Origin: Chrysophaeum taylorii | Lineage: Eukaryota; Sar; Pelagophyceae; Pelagomonadales; Pelagomonadaceae | Direction: 5' to 3' | Assembly (NCBI GenBank): GCA_029834535.1 | Contig: JAQMWT010000534.1 | Location: forward strand, 124,001 to 188,000 | Length of the DNA: 64,000 nt | In this document: one piece after another, positions 10,704 through 20,925 of the stretch | Numbering within the stretch: the stretch's first letter is position 1 | How the letters are laid out: the number at the start of each line of letters is the position of its first letter | Made by a program: the position numbers and the translations under genes | Notes under the pieces: model-generated | What the model saw: only the letters and a program-made list of their open reading frames with translations | Told to the model about the DNA's origin: nothing | Database searches by the model: none

Positions 10704-12218
10704 TCAGAGTTCCTTGGTGGACGTCGTAATCGCGTTGTCGTCTGGTTCTTCGACTTTGACGTTGCCGTTAGCAAAAGTCTTCCTGTACACGGCATCGCCT
10801 GCGGCCGTGAAGAAGCCCGTCAATAATGCAGCGAGCACGACCGGTCCCCAAATTGGCCCCAGTTTTGACACGAAGCTCGTCTTCTTTTTGGCGCCTCGCG
10901 ACGGCGACGGCGACGCGAGGTCGAGCTCGTAGGCGTAGACTGAGCTGGTTGCAGAATAGACACTCGAGTTTCTGGGGAGAGCTGAAGCAAGAACGAATCG
11001 ACCGGAAACGTCGACCTTGTAGCCGAGACCAGACGCGTTGTTCGACGCCGTCAGCTTGTCAAGATATGTCCACGATTCGGCATCGTTGGTTGTCGTATAC
11101 GCGTACGCGGCAGCACCACCCCAAACTCCGACAACAAGAATCGACTCGTCTAGAGCAATCCAGTGAGCAAAACGGCCGACGGTTGTGGGCGATTTGATGA
11201 GAGCTCGCTCCTCCCACGCCTTGCCTCCGTCTGGAGTGTGGAAAAAATGTATCTCGCGTTGGTCGTCGGATTCGGCGTCCCAACTCACTACGGCTAGAAT
11301 ATTTTCCGAAGCCGCGATTTGCAGACCGAACTGATCGCCAGAAGAAGAACCATCGTCGGTGAGCTGCTTTGTTTCTTTCCAGTCTCCACCGTTATTTTCC
11401 GTCGCGTACACGTAGACCCTTCCCGCGTCCGAATCGAATGATCTGTCTGCTACTGCTGCCCAAGTCGCTGTCAATGCGACACGGATGCCGTACCCCTTTC
11501 CGCTCTCGCTCTCACCAGTAAAGCTCGCAGCATCAAACCACGTTCGGCCCTGAGTCCGATAGAAGTAGACTCTAGCTTCGTAGTCCTCGAAATCTGTGTT
11601 TCCGGGTGCACCGACTAGAAGATTTGTTCCGTAGAGTGCGACCGAGAATCCGAAGAACGAGTTGTTTGCAGGACCAACGAGGATCGTATTTCGCTCCCAA
11701 CGGCCTCGCCGATCATCGTCGTCGTCGTCGTCGTCGTAGACGCGGTCGTACACGTAAACGGAACCACGTTCGTGCCCACCCTCGTCGCCCCACAAATTGC
11801 CGACGGCAAGCGTCGCCGAAGACGCCCCCTCGTACACGTCAACAGACTCGCCAAAATGTTCGTATGATGCGACATATTCACTGCTCTCGCTCACGAGCGG
11901 CGCATCTTCATCAATCTTCCAACCTTCCCGATACTCGTAAGCGTAGACAGCTCCGCGATCCTGACCCTCAGTCCAGACGCCATCTTCTCCACTCCCGTCA
12001 CTGCCTTCTGCATCATACGTCACAGCCGACGATACCGCGAGCTTCCCGGAGACGGCCACATCGAACCCAAAAGCGTCGCGCTCCAGAGCATCCTCCTCGT
12101 TCACCAGCGTCTCCGTTTCCGTTCTCAGCTGCCGCCGCGCCTGCGTTGCTGTCAACGACAATCCCGTAATCATCATCATCATCATCATCAGAAACTGCGT
12201 CGCGCGCCCCATCATCAT
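10704..12218 (-). CDS. Secreted/membrane FG-GAP propeller protein, single exon
   Basis: An uninterrupted 504-residue frame starts with three ATGs (12210-12218). The N-terminus (MMMGRATQFLMMMMMMITGL) is a plausible signal peptide, its Met run coming from a CAT repeat. Next come about seven diverged FG-GAP-type units, each with an FGxxVAxxG strand, an acidic loop and a VYVY-like strand (for example AGRVYVYATENNG). FG-GAP units form beta-propellers in integrin alpha chains and related surface proteins, often binding calcium through acidic loops. Near the C-terminus a hydrophobic segment (about residues 455-475, WGPVVLAALLTGFFTAA) preceded by Lys/Arg suggests one membrane span with a short acidic cytosolic tail ending KEL. 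Type I topology is inferred. It shares its general fold with the ectodomain of the kinase gene at 53.9-57.4 kb, but its units are far more diverged. No catalytic domain is visible. An adhesion or sensing role is likely, the ligand unknown. Confidence 0.82.
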   Translation of the reverse strand: MMMGRATQFLMMMMMMITGLSLTATQARRQLRTETETLVNEEDALERDAFGFDVAVSGKLAVSSAVTYDAEGSDGSGEDGVWTEGQDRGAVYAYEYREGWKIDEDAPLVSESSEYVASYEHFGESVDVYEGASSATLAVGNLWGDEGGHERGSVYVYDRVYDDDDDDDDRRGRWERNTILVGPANNSFFGFSVALYGTNLLVGAPGNTDFEDYEARVYFYRTQGRTWFDAASFTGESESGKGYGIRVALTATWAAVADRSFDSDAGRVYVYATENNGGDWKETKQLTDDGSSSGDQFGLQIAASENILAVVSWDAESDDQREIHFFHTPDGGKAWEERALIKSPTTVGRFAHWIALDESILVVGVWGGAAAYAYTTTNDAESWTYLDKLTASNNASGLGYKVDVSGRFVLASALPRNSSVYSATSSVYAYELDLASPSPSRGAKKKTSFVSKLGPIWGPVVLAALLTGFFTAAGDAVYRKTFANGNVKVEEPDDNAITTSTKEL

Positions 12219-12299
12219 CGCGTTATGTCTTTAAATGTCTCTTACGTCAATCGTATCCGAAAAAAAAACGGACATCATTATATTATCCGGAAAGGAATA

Positions 12300-12597
12300 T
12301 GATGTAGATACGAGTGCAGGCCAGTAAGTTCACCCCTAGCCCCAATCTCTAACCCCAGTAACTTAGTTCACCTCCTGGACGCGTCAAGTTCACACGTAGT
12401 CCCAATCTCTAATCCCAGTAGTAAATAAATTCGGCGTCAACCCACTCTCCTTTGAGCTCCTCGCTCTCACCCCCAGAGCCAATCTAATAAGCTGCTTTGA
12501 TCCGCACACGCCGCTACTAACCTTTGAGTTTACTCTCTAAAAATCCCAGTAAGTTCGCCTGGTCACTTAGTTCTCCTAGTCCCAATCTCCAACCTCC

Positions 12598-12631
<34 letters not shown>

Positions 12632-12922
12632 CCACCTGGTTCCTGTAAGTTCACCCACAATGCACCACCGATCGACAGAGAGCCACGTAGAGCAGCTGGA
12701 CGTGGCAGAAGACGGGCTTGTGGGCAAGAGGACGCCGACCTCGCGGGGCGTCTGTCTGCGCCCTGGCTCTTGGTGATCGTCGTTTGGCGTCGGTGGGCCT
12801 TGAGGGATACAGGTTGGAGGAACCTTGGTGACAACGACACGATCGATCATTTATATCAGACGCCTTGTGGAGGATCACAGTCTGGCTCCCGCGCCTACCT
12901 GATCCTTACCCTGAATCGGGGG
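12300..12922 (-). mobile_element. Helitron/PIF1-helicase element fragment (minus)
   Basis: On the minus strand about 12880-12660 encodes a broken PIF1/Helitron helicase C-terminus. The TITKSQG and HKPVFCHVQLLYVALCRS blocks correspond to the INKSQGQT and QLYVALSR motifs of that family. Downstream on the same strand come clustered AGGTGAACTTACTGGGACC-like units (read here as AAGTTCACCTGGT). The whole block matches 19640-20625 in opposite orientation. Homology stops at GATCCTTACCCTGAATCGGG (about 12901-12920), where a LINE tail begins. It is frameshifted and dead. Confidence 0.7.
12598..12631 (+). repeat. (GTAA)n microsatellite
   Basis: About eight GTAA units lie inside the Helitron tail. The inverted copy at 20 kb lacks the expansion. 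Confidence 0.9.
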
Positions 12923-12923
12923 A

Positions 12924-13116
12924 CGTACGACCTACCAAGGCGGGGCCCTTGGTCCTCTCTTCGCCTGCCCCACGACTCGGCGATGACCCCGACGACGACT
13001 AGGTCCCGCGTACTTATCTCTCCGCCCGTCAGGCACATCCCTCCTACCCCACACACCCACCCACATCCTTCATGCCCTCCCCACACACTCTTAGAAGTCG
13101 ACATTTCAAGACAAAC
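12924..13116 (+). repeat. 193-bp direct repeat, LINE 3' tail, copy 1
   Basis: From CGTACGACCTACCAAGGC to ACATTTCAAGACAAAC it matches 15718-15910 with four mismatches by eye. It sits directly before the reverse-transcriptase remains. It is best read as the 3' end of an earlier 5'-truncated LINE copy in head-to-tail array with the next one. A long terminal repeat is the less likely reading. Confidence 0.8.
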
Positions 13117-15717
13117 AACCCTCGCCGTGCCACTGGACGATGCCTTGTGCGTAGCCTCCACTCCGAGATCTCTGAGGCACTGTACCCGATCAACGTTGCC
13201 GTCGGGGTCAAGGGCGGCCCCTCGCGCCTCGTCTTTGGCGTCCGCACCCACGCGGAGCAGTACCCCGACCAGGTCATCATCAAGCTGGACAAAGGCAACG
13301 CCTTCAACGAGCTCGAGCGCCGGACCGTCGTGGACAAACTCGCAAACCACGCCAACGCTAAGCTGCGCGCGCCTTTGGCCACTTTAAGTTCAAGCAATTA
13401 CGGCCGGCATCCTGGGTGGCCCTCCACGGCCCCGCCGGCCTCGATCGCGCCCCCCTTCGACTCTCAAGAAGGCGGCCAGCAAGGCGACCCCACCTATCCA
13501 CCGGCGTACTGTCTGGCAACGCATGACGCCGCACAGGCCCTTGACACCCGCTTACGTTCATGTGCCGGCTACGCCCGATTTGTGGCATGTCCATGACGGC
13601 GTCATCTCTGGTTCCCCTCGTGAGGTTGTCGACGCCCTCCAGCAGTACGCCCGCGACATCCAAGCTAGCAGCGAGGAGCTCCGCCTCGACAAGTGCGTGG
13701 CGTTCTGTCCGGCACTTGGCATGGGTCTTCTCGATCACCCCGATGTTCACGACCACGTCCAAGTTGCGCCTGACGGCACGCGTACTCTTGCTCGTATCCC
13801 CGTTGTCGCCGACGGCCTCGTAATCTACGGTGTGCCCATCGGCTGGCTCCCCCGGACACGCCGGAGATGCCTATGTCGAAGCTACCTCCTTGCAACGCGA
13901 GGTTGACGCTCAGGTGAGCTCCATGAGCACCATTCGCACCAAGCTCCAGAGCGCGTCTCCCTCCACTGCATCTACTCGTTGGGCCGCTACTGCATCGCCC
14001 CGCGCATGGACTACATCGCGCAACACTGCTACCCCACCAATGCCTAGAGCGCGCTCCGCCGCTTCGACGTTGCCGTCCTCAGCTTCGTCGCCACAGCACT
14101 TGGCACAGAGCCGCGTCAGGTTTTTGACTCCACCGGCATCGTCCTCCAACGCCTTCCTGCTCGAAGTGGGGGTGGCGGCATTCGCTCCTGCGTCGACGAC
14201 CTCAGCCCCGCCGCCTTTGTTGGAACGGCGGCCCAGGCCCTCCCACACCCCGTCGACCTTCGCGATCCTACGGGTGCCGTGGAGGTCCCTGGCTACCTCC
14301 CCCGCCTCGCCTCGGTCCGGGGTGCCACTTCTTTTCGCGCAGGTAACGACGAGTTTGCACCGTTGGCACCACCTCCTCGCATCCTCCGGTTGCCGCCTGG
14401 GGCGAGCACTCGCGACTGCGTGGGACGGACTTCGGGCTGATCTCCGTACCACGCTGGCTTCCCATGGTTCCGGCGACCCCGCCAACGTTCATCTCTCGTC
14501 GACGGTCCTCTCTCCCACCACGAATTCGTCTCCATGGGCGTCCTCGTCGACCCCACCATCTCGACACCCGTGCTCATACCCCAACTCCAGCGTGCTCTTA
14601 CCTCCCAGCGCGAGACAGACAGCTCGGGCCACTGCACTCCTGCGCCTTGCGGCCACCCTTCCCATCACCGAAGCACTTCGAGTAGCAGCGTCCTCGTGGG
14701 ATCGCTTCTCGACCACGTTCATCAGCTCGTGGCCCAGCTCTGCCCTTCAAATCCCCAACCGCTGCTGGGCTGAGACGTGTGCCCAATACTTTGGGGGCTA
14801 ACCCCTCTCTCTCCAGCTTGTTCGGGCCGAAGGTTTGCACTCGCATATTTTGGGCACTGATTTCGTTCTCGACGCTCGCGGCAAGGTGCTTCTTCTCACG
14901 CAGGCCCCAACCTTGTCAACCGCGGAGGAGCGCGGACCACCACCTGGCACGACGGCCAGCTCGGCTGCGTCCACTGCAGCGTCAAAGAGGCCGGCATCCC
15001 AGCAGCCTGTAAAACCGAGGTTTTCGGCATCTTTGCTGACGTCGTCGCCCCTACCATTCGCACGCGCCTCTACGGCCGGTACCGAGGAGGCAATCTCGCC
15101 CGTCGCCGCGTCGTCCCAGACATCCTCGCCACGCTCGAGACAACAAGAAGCAACTCTACGACATCAGAGTCACATGCATGGGGTTCGTTCGTTCTACACC
15201 GCCCATTCCATCCCTCCCAGCCGTCGCCTGTCGATCGGCGCGCAGCGCAAGTCCACTCCGAACACCTCGCTCGCGCCCGCATTGGCATCGACGCCATCAT
15301 CCCCCCAGCCGGGTACAGCACCACCGCCTGGCTTCTTGGGCCCTGTTGTCGAACAGCGGCTACGTAGCTACGGTACCGTCGCCGGCCTCGTCTTTGGTGC
15401 CTTCGGTGAGCCCCCCCTGTACTGCGTCGTGCCACGCCCTCGTCGCCCAAACATGCGCAGAGCGCATTTCTGCGCGAACCTGGGTGGCAAGCGGCTGCGC
15501 CAACTTTGAACACAGAGGCAAAGGCGGTCAAAAAAAAACTCGCCGCATTTACCTACCGTGAGTGAGTGGGGGATCGCCAACGCATTGAAACCCGGGCTCG
15601 CTGTGCCCTCGCCGCCCTCACCCATGTCGTCGCCTGCCTCGGGGAACCCCACCCAGGCCGCCCGATCCCAGCAGGACGTCACCCTTCGTCGTCGCACATA
15701 CGTCCGGCGGCAGCATG
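13117..15717 (+). pseudogene. Non-LTR (LINE-type) reverse transcriptase, decayed
   Basis: Successive plus-strand frames give reverse-transcriptase landmarks: GVKGGPSRLVFGVRTHAEQY (about 13206-13265), the motif A region IIKLDKGNAFNELERR (about 13278-13325), the motif B region EGGQQGDPTYPPAY (about 13469-13510), then after a frameshift HVHDGVISGSPREVVDAL (about 13582-13635). In active enzymes the last block is Y/F-x-D-D; here it reads V-H-D-G, so a catalytic Asp is lost. The frame then runs on (LRLDKCVAFCPALGMGLLDH) before further breaks. A C-terminal block about 14940-15120 encodes GQLGCVHCSVKEAGIPAACK and AVRTRLYGRYRGG-like text typical of the tail of these proteins. The endonuclease domain is missing, consistent with 5' truncation. 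It is nonfunctional by several frameshifts and stops. Confidence 0.75.
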
Positions 15718-15910
15718 CGTACGACCTACCAAGGCGGGGCCCTTGGTCCTCTCTTCGCCTGCCCCACGACTCGGCGATGACCCCGACGACGACTAGGTCC
15801 CGCGTACTTTTCTCTCCGCCCGTCGGGCACATCCCTCCTACCCCACACACCCACCCACATCCTTCATGCCCTCCCCACACACTCTTAGCAGTCGACATTT
15901 AAAGACAAAC
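15718..15910 (+). repeat. 193-bp direct repeat, LINE 3' tail, copy 2
   Basis: This is the second copy of the 12924-13116 sequence, placed at the 3' end of the reverse-transcriptase remains. It is followed by GACAAACAGACAAAC and then ATCTGTCGATTAGCAGTTAG. The same flank is found next to an ACAAAC-type tail at 19575-19630 on the other strand. Confidence 0.8.
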
Positions 15911-18540
15911 AGACAAACATCTGTCGATTAGCAGTTAGGATACAAAAGTCCGCGTGGGAAGCCAAAGACCATGAAAACATGTGATATATGAGAAGATATG
16001 GCCCGACGGCGTGAGCTCAAGGTCGCCAGCCTTATACGATCCGAACAAGACCGGAGATACGTCGTGCGCGCGAGTTTGGGGTTGTCCGAGCCGCTTTGGC
16101 CGGCGGCTTCGCGGCAACGGTCGTGTCGCGATCGGCTGGCTGTGTCACGCTTTCGACAGACAACAGATCGGGGAGGGACTAGCGACTTAGTACCTTCGGG
16201 CAGCCATGGAAGCACCGTCTTCGTCGGGCCTTGATGGATTCGCTAGCAGCTATTCTGCACGTCTAGAAGCCTCGTCTGCCAAGCGCGGCGTCGAACTCGC
16301 GGCGAAAAACCGCCGCGGTTCATATCTCTGATTATTGCCTGATCGTCGCGGTACTGCGCTGTTCGAGCGCAACAACACCTACGAAATCGTCACTGGTTCC
16401 CGACCAACAACAAGCGCTCGGACCTCGCCGCTCCACCAGGTCGTCACCGGCGCGCCAGTCCTGCCTATTCGCAACTCGTGCTAGGACGACGCATTGGGCG
16501 GGGAACCTCGGTGATGTCGGAGCGTGGGCAGGGGCTTGCGCGTTGGTCCTGTTTCGCCACGAATTCGGGGGAATGGGCACCGGGTCGTGTAGTGCCGCCG
16601 GTCTTGACACGCCGGCGTCGGGACCCAGAGGAATGCAGTGCGGTCGGCGCAACTGCAGCGCATATTTCCCGCCAGTCCGTAACGCCCAAGAGAAGAGAAG
16701 AGAAGAGAAGATCCGTGTCGTCGTCAGCGTTGGAATTCTTCGGTGAGCACCACCAGGCGGGAGCGCCGTCGCGAGCTGGACCACCATGGTCGACGCGTGT
16801 CGCCACGACGCGAGCCCGCAGCACGGTTGTCGTCGAAGCGCACGACCGAGAGCTGGTGGCACCTCCGTTGAAATGCGAGCATCGCGAGGACCCAGTGGTC
16901 GACGACGATCGGGCGCTCGACCACCTTATTATTATACTGGTGCCGCGGTTGGAACGCGACCGTACTTCTCGTCGTCGACGACGCCATTATTGGATCGATG
17001 CGGGATGCAGCTCCTGGACGATCGACTTGGAGAGCTGTCTGTCACCGAGGTGCTGGCGGAAGACCCTTGGACCACGAACGCCGCGAGCCTCGAATGACGA
17101 CCGTTCGACTCGAGGCCTCGGACAACTATTCGCGGCCGCCACCGGGTTGCTGAACTCGTTCGAAGAATTCGGGTGCACGCCATCTCGAGGTCCCCAGAAT
17201 CTAGCGTGTACAAAAAAAGCCAGCGACGGTTAACTCCCCATTTCCGAGCGTCGCCGACGGCCTGAATATCGACATTCCCGTAGCCTGGAGAGCAATTAGC
17301 GCGTCAAAAAACTATCTCTGTTTTCACATTCGCTAAGCCCTCCCAGCGACGAACACGGCTCACTCCGCGACCTCGGCGTCTTCATCATCTTCTAACGCCC
17401 ATCTCGGGAGACTCACCAGGGATTGTGCTCTCGGCGTTTTTGAAGTCGCTCTTGTACTCGCGCAAGGTGTTTCTTTCCCTCGGTCAAGCAGCAGCGCTCA
17501 ACAAAAGGAAGGTCGGGGCCCTTATTATTATGGGCACCCCTTGGCCCAAGTACTTCGGCTCATGAGGTACAGGGCAAAGTGTCGGAATATTATTATTATT
17601 TCAGGCCTCCTCGGTCGGTAAAGTGAATTAGCCAGTACGAAGTTGACAAAATCAAAGCGAATTAGCGAAGTGATTGCTGCATGTTTTTGGCTTCCCACAA
17701 CCCCCAGTTATTCATTCCCCTCGATAAATAACCTGCTCGTCAGTGTCGGAGCTCGGTAACCGCAACGTAAGGCGTCGTCGTCGTCGTCGCAAGTCTTGTT
17801 TCAAAAAAAAAGAGTGCGCTTCGCCGGCAGCGTAAATACCGGCTGAGCAACTAGGTCGCGTCGTATCCTACCAACGGTCGTCGCCGTCTGATCTGACCTG
17901 AAAGCGTCCAAAGAGGGTCTTGGATAGATACTTTTTCCATCAGTCGGATCTTATCCGAAGGTTTTTTATGTAGTCGCATCTTGCGAGGGAGTCGGGAGAG
18001 GGGCATGCGGGCGACGTCGATGGACTCGAGGCGCCGCGGCAGGATCTTCGTCGAGATTATTATGTGGTGGAGCCAGGTGTGTAGACGACACACGACGCGG
18101 GCGACGGGGGAAGAACCGCAGCCAGCGGAACAGGAGTGAGGCACCACGAGCCGCGAGGGAGGAGGATTGCCAGGACGACGAGGCGCTTGGGCAGAGACGG
18201 ACTTCGAAGATGCAGTCCCGCAAGCGGCAGCTCCTCTAGTATTCTCGGGATCACGCACGCACATTACTATGATTCATCGTATCTTCTTTCTCGGCCGCCA
18301 CTTAGCTCACAACGTCAAAAATCAAAAAAATGCCAAAACCGCCTTTAAAAAAAGAACATGCCCTGCAAAAGAAGAAGGCGTCGTCCCCGATCCGTCAAGA
18401 AAGGTGCGTGATTTGAAATAGTCTCATCGAGATTGGGGAAGCGAAGTACCATCCACCTGCGAGTCCACTCATCTTCTGGGAGTTGCGTGGGCTTGGCGAC
18501 AGCCGCATCTTGGCGCGCGAGAACAGCGTTTTGCAGGGTG
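15911..18540. other. Intergenic, no gene recognised
   Basis: Overlapping frames on both strands at 16330-17230 reach 170-250 codons but show no family I know and biased Arg/Ser composition. A minus-strand stretch near 17860-18060 (KILPRRLESIDVARMPLSRL) has a coding feel but no assignable domain. Confidence 0.4.
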
Positions 18541-19639
18541 GTGGGCGCCACCCCCCAGCGCTAAAGTTTTGTGTCCGGGGGGACCTCCCAGCACGAAAGT
18601 TTCGGTAGGGGGGTGTCTGACCTGACCTGACACCTGACCTGACACCTGACACCTGACCTGACCACCGCGCGCGCTTACTCTCTAGAAGAGGCCTCGAATG
18701 CGTGCCTTGAGCGCCCAGGTGGTCAGCAGAGCCATAGTAGACTACGGACGGCCACGGACTGGGTACCTCGCGCTCTTCGCGGGGGCATTAATTAATTAAA
18801 GGCATTACAAGAATCGGACGACCAGAGGAAGCGCGCGGTGGCTGCAGGAAAATAAATAAATAAATAAATCAATCACTGTAGCCATACGCGCGACTCCGAG
18901 CAAGAGTAAAAAACTTGTCGTCGTCGTCGTCGGGATATTGTACGCGTCCTGTCCTCGATGACGACGACAACAACGAACCGCCCCCCAAAAAACATGGCGA
19001 GGTCAACGAGCCAGACGCCGCCGACGAGCCCGCCCTCGAGGAGGAGGATGAGAGCCCAGGTCCCGAGGAGAACCTCACCTCACCTCACCTCACCTCACCT
19101 CCGCGACTACCTACCTCATGGGCCTCGGAGACGACGCCACATTCTACCATGAGGCCGCCACACTTCATTCCTTGCGACGACCCATTCAGCGTCGCCAAAA
19201 CACCCCCCTCGAAACCCAATTTCCCTGCCAAACTACTGTAGCCTTCATCGTAGAGCAACAACTCAGGTGGTGCCCGTCGTCCCTCCTAGGCGGGGGCACC
19301 GATCCCTCCGCGCTATAGAAGAGGCCTAGGAGAGGGGATACCGAACCCCCAGCGCTAAGCTTTCGTGCTGGGGGGGATGTTCTTTTCGTGTTCTCGCCCC
19401 CCGGATGCGGCTGTCGCCAAGGCGACGCGGCTCGAGGGTCGATTTCGCGCATAAACAAATCAGTCGATCGTAGGAGGGCGATTCTTCTTTCCGCGGGTCG
19501 CTTTGTGTGACCCACGCCCGCTGCGTAGTTTCCGTTTCGTTCTGTTCTTCCAGGTCCCCGGCGAAGGTTTTTCTTTATCCTAACTACTAATCGACAGATG
19601 TTTGTCTGTTTGTTTGTTTGTTTGTTTGTCCCTCGATTT
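18541..19639. other. Repeat-rich spacer with two CCCCCAGCGCTAA hairpin sequences
   Basis: Related hairpin-like blocks occur at about 18547-18610 and 19346-19375. The latter has arms CCCCCAGC and GCTGGGGG around a 13-base loop. Simple repeats (CTGAC-type at 18616-18662, CACCT-type at about 19074-19101) lie nearby. No gene is recognised; the small D/E-rich frame at about 18960-19080 lacks support. Confidence 0.5.
18616..18662 (+). repeat. CCTGA/CACCTGA microsatellite
   Basis: Irregular repeats of CCTGA and CACCTGA cover about 47 bp. Confidence 0.9.
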
Positions 19640-20625
19640 AGGGTAAGGATCAGGTAGGCGCGAGAGTAAGGATCAGGTAGGCGCGAGAGCCAGACAGTGA
19701 TCCTCCAAGCCGTCTACGGCGACCTCGCAGACTATTTCCACGACCCGCGGCGGCTCTTTTAGCCAGCGCGCCATTCTCACGCCCCGTCGAAACGATGTTG
19801 TCGATGCTGACAACGCGCGCATGACCGCGGCCTTTATTTTCCCGGAGACGAGGCGTCGGAGTTCTTTTCGGCTGACTAGGCTGGGTCGGAAGACGACGCC
19901 TCGCTCTTTACTGTAGAGTTTTCAACTCCCTGACAACCAACGGCATGCTGACTTCGATCGCGAGCTTGATGTCTTCGCAACCTCGACCCGTCGCACGGCC
20001 ACTGCAACGGTACCAGATACGTGATCGATCGTGTCGTTGTCACCGAGGCTCCTCCAACCTGTATCGCTTAAGGCCCGCCTACGCCAAACGATCAACAAGA
20101 GCCAGGGCCAGACGCCCCGCGAGGTCGGCGTCCTCTTTCCCAAGCCCGTCTTCTGCCACGTCCAGCTCTACGTGGCTCTCTGTCGATCGGCATCCCCGAG
20201 GATATACTCATCTGGGTCGACGACTCCACCCTACCCCACACGTGCTGCGCAATACCGATAAGCCCCCTCACGGCGTCTACACGCGCACTGTAGGTGAACT
20301 TACTGGGACCAGGTGAACTTACTGGGGTTGGAGATTGGGACTAGGTGAGCTGAGTGACCAGGTGAAACTGGGACCAGGTGAACATACTGGGGTTTTTAGA
20401 GTAAAGGGTTTTTAGAGTAAACTCAAAGGTTGGCGGCGCGTGCGGATCAAAGCAGCTTAGATTGGCGGAGGCGAGAGCGACGAGCTCAAAGGAGTTGGTG
20501 TGAGCTAGGTGAACTTACTGTCAATAATAATACTGACCAGGTGAACTTATATGAAACTTACTGGGACCAGGTGAACTTACTGGGGTTAGAGATTGGGACT
20601 AGGTGAACTTACTGCCCTGCCCTTG
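19640..20625 (+). mobile_element. Helitron/PIF1-helicase element fragment (plus)
   Basis: The plus strand encodes, with frameshifts, the C-terminal third of a Helitron-type PIF1 helicase. VYGDLADYFHDPRRLF (about 19708-19760) is followed by NDVVDADNARMTAAFIFPGD (about 19794-19850), ASLFTVEF and then TINKSQGQTPREVGVLFPKP (about 20088-20150) and VFCHVQLYVALCRS. These match the nucleotide-binding and single-strand-binding helicase motifs of the family. The downstream 350 bases are clustered AGGTGAACTTACTGGGACC-like units. The block is an inverted copy of 12300-12922, and on its left the helicase sequence ends at the same place (CCTCGATTTAGGGTAAGG). No Rep/HUH part is visible. It is a dead fragment. 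Confidence 0.75.
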
Positions 20626-20724
20626 TCTGGTACTAAGTGTCGGCGATTACACATTGTAGAAAATTTTCGAGCTCGAATCTTTCCGCGCGCGTCTCTGGGA
20701 GTGCTATGGCGCGAATCATAAATT

Positions 20725-20925
20725 TTGGGGAAAAAAAAACCACCTTATGGCACTATAAGAAGTGTCAATGTTTTAACGGTGGCTGCAACCCTTGAAACCG
20801 CTCTAGAAAGAAAGAAAGAAAGAGGGACGCGCACACATTGGTGGCGGTGCGGGTGCTTGAAGCTTTTGGTGTGGTGTGTGGGCAGGCGCACAGAGGTGGG
20901 GTGGGGCAGCCGCAGCGAGCTTAGA
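20725..20925 (+). mobile_element. Mutator (MULE) end fragment
   Basis: TGGCACTATAAGAAGTGTCA, followed by TTGAAACCGCTCTAGAAAGA, a GAAA run and GGGACGCGCACA, matches the terminal and subterminal region of MULE A (about 33304-33500). It ends near the GGTGGGGTGGGGCAGCC block. It is an isolated end without transposase. Confidence 0.75.

Noticed and set aside
13830-14801. 323-codon plus frame rich in Ser, Pro and Ala
   Set aside because: It lies in the frameshifted C-terminal part of the LINE; low-complexity composition fits an out-of-frame reading of GC-rich coding DNA.
12924-15910. LTR retrotransposon with 193-bp LTRs
   Set aside because: The enzyme motifs are of non-LTR type, there is no protease, integrase or primer-binding site, and the repeats are explained by head-to-tail LINE 3' ends.
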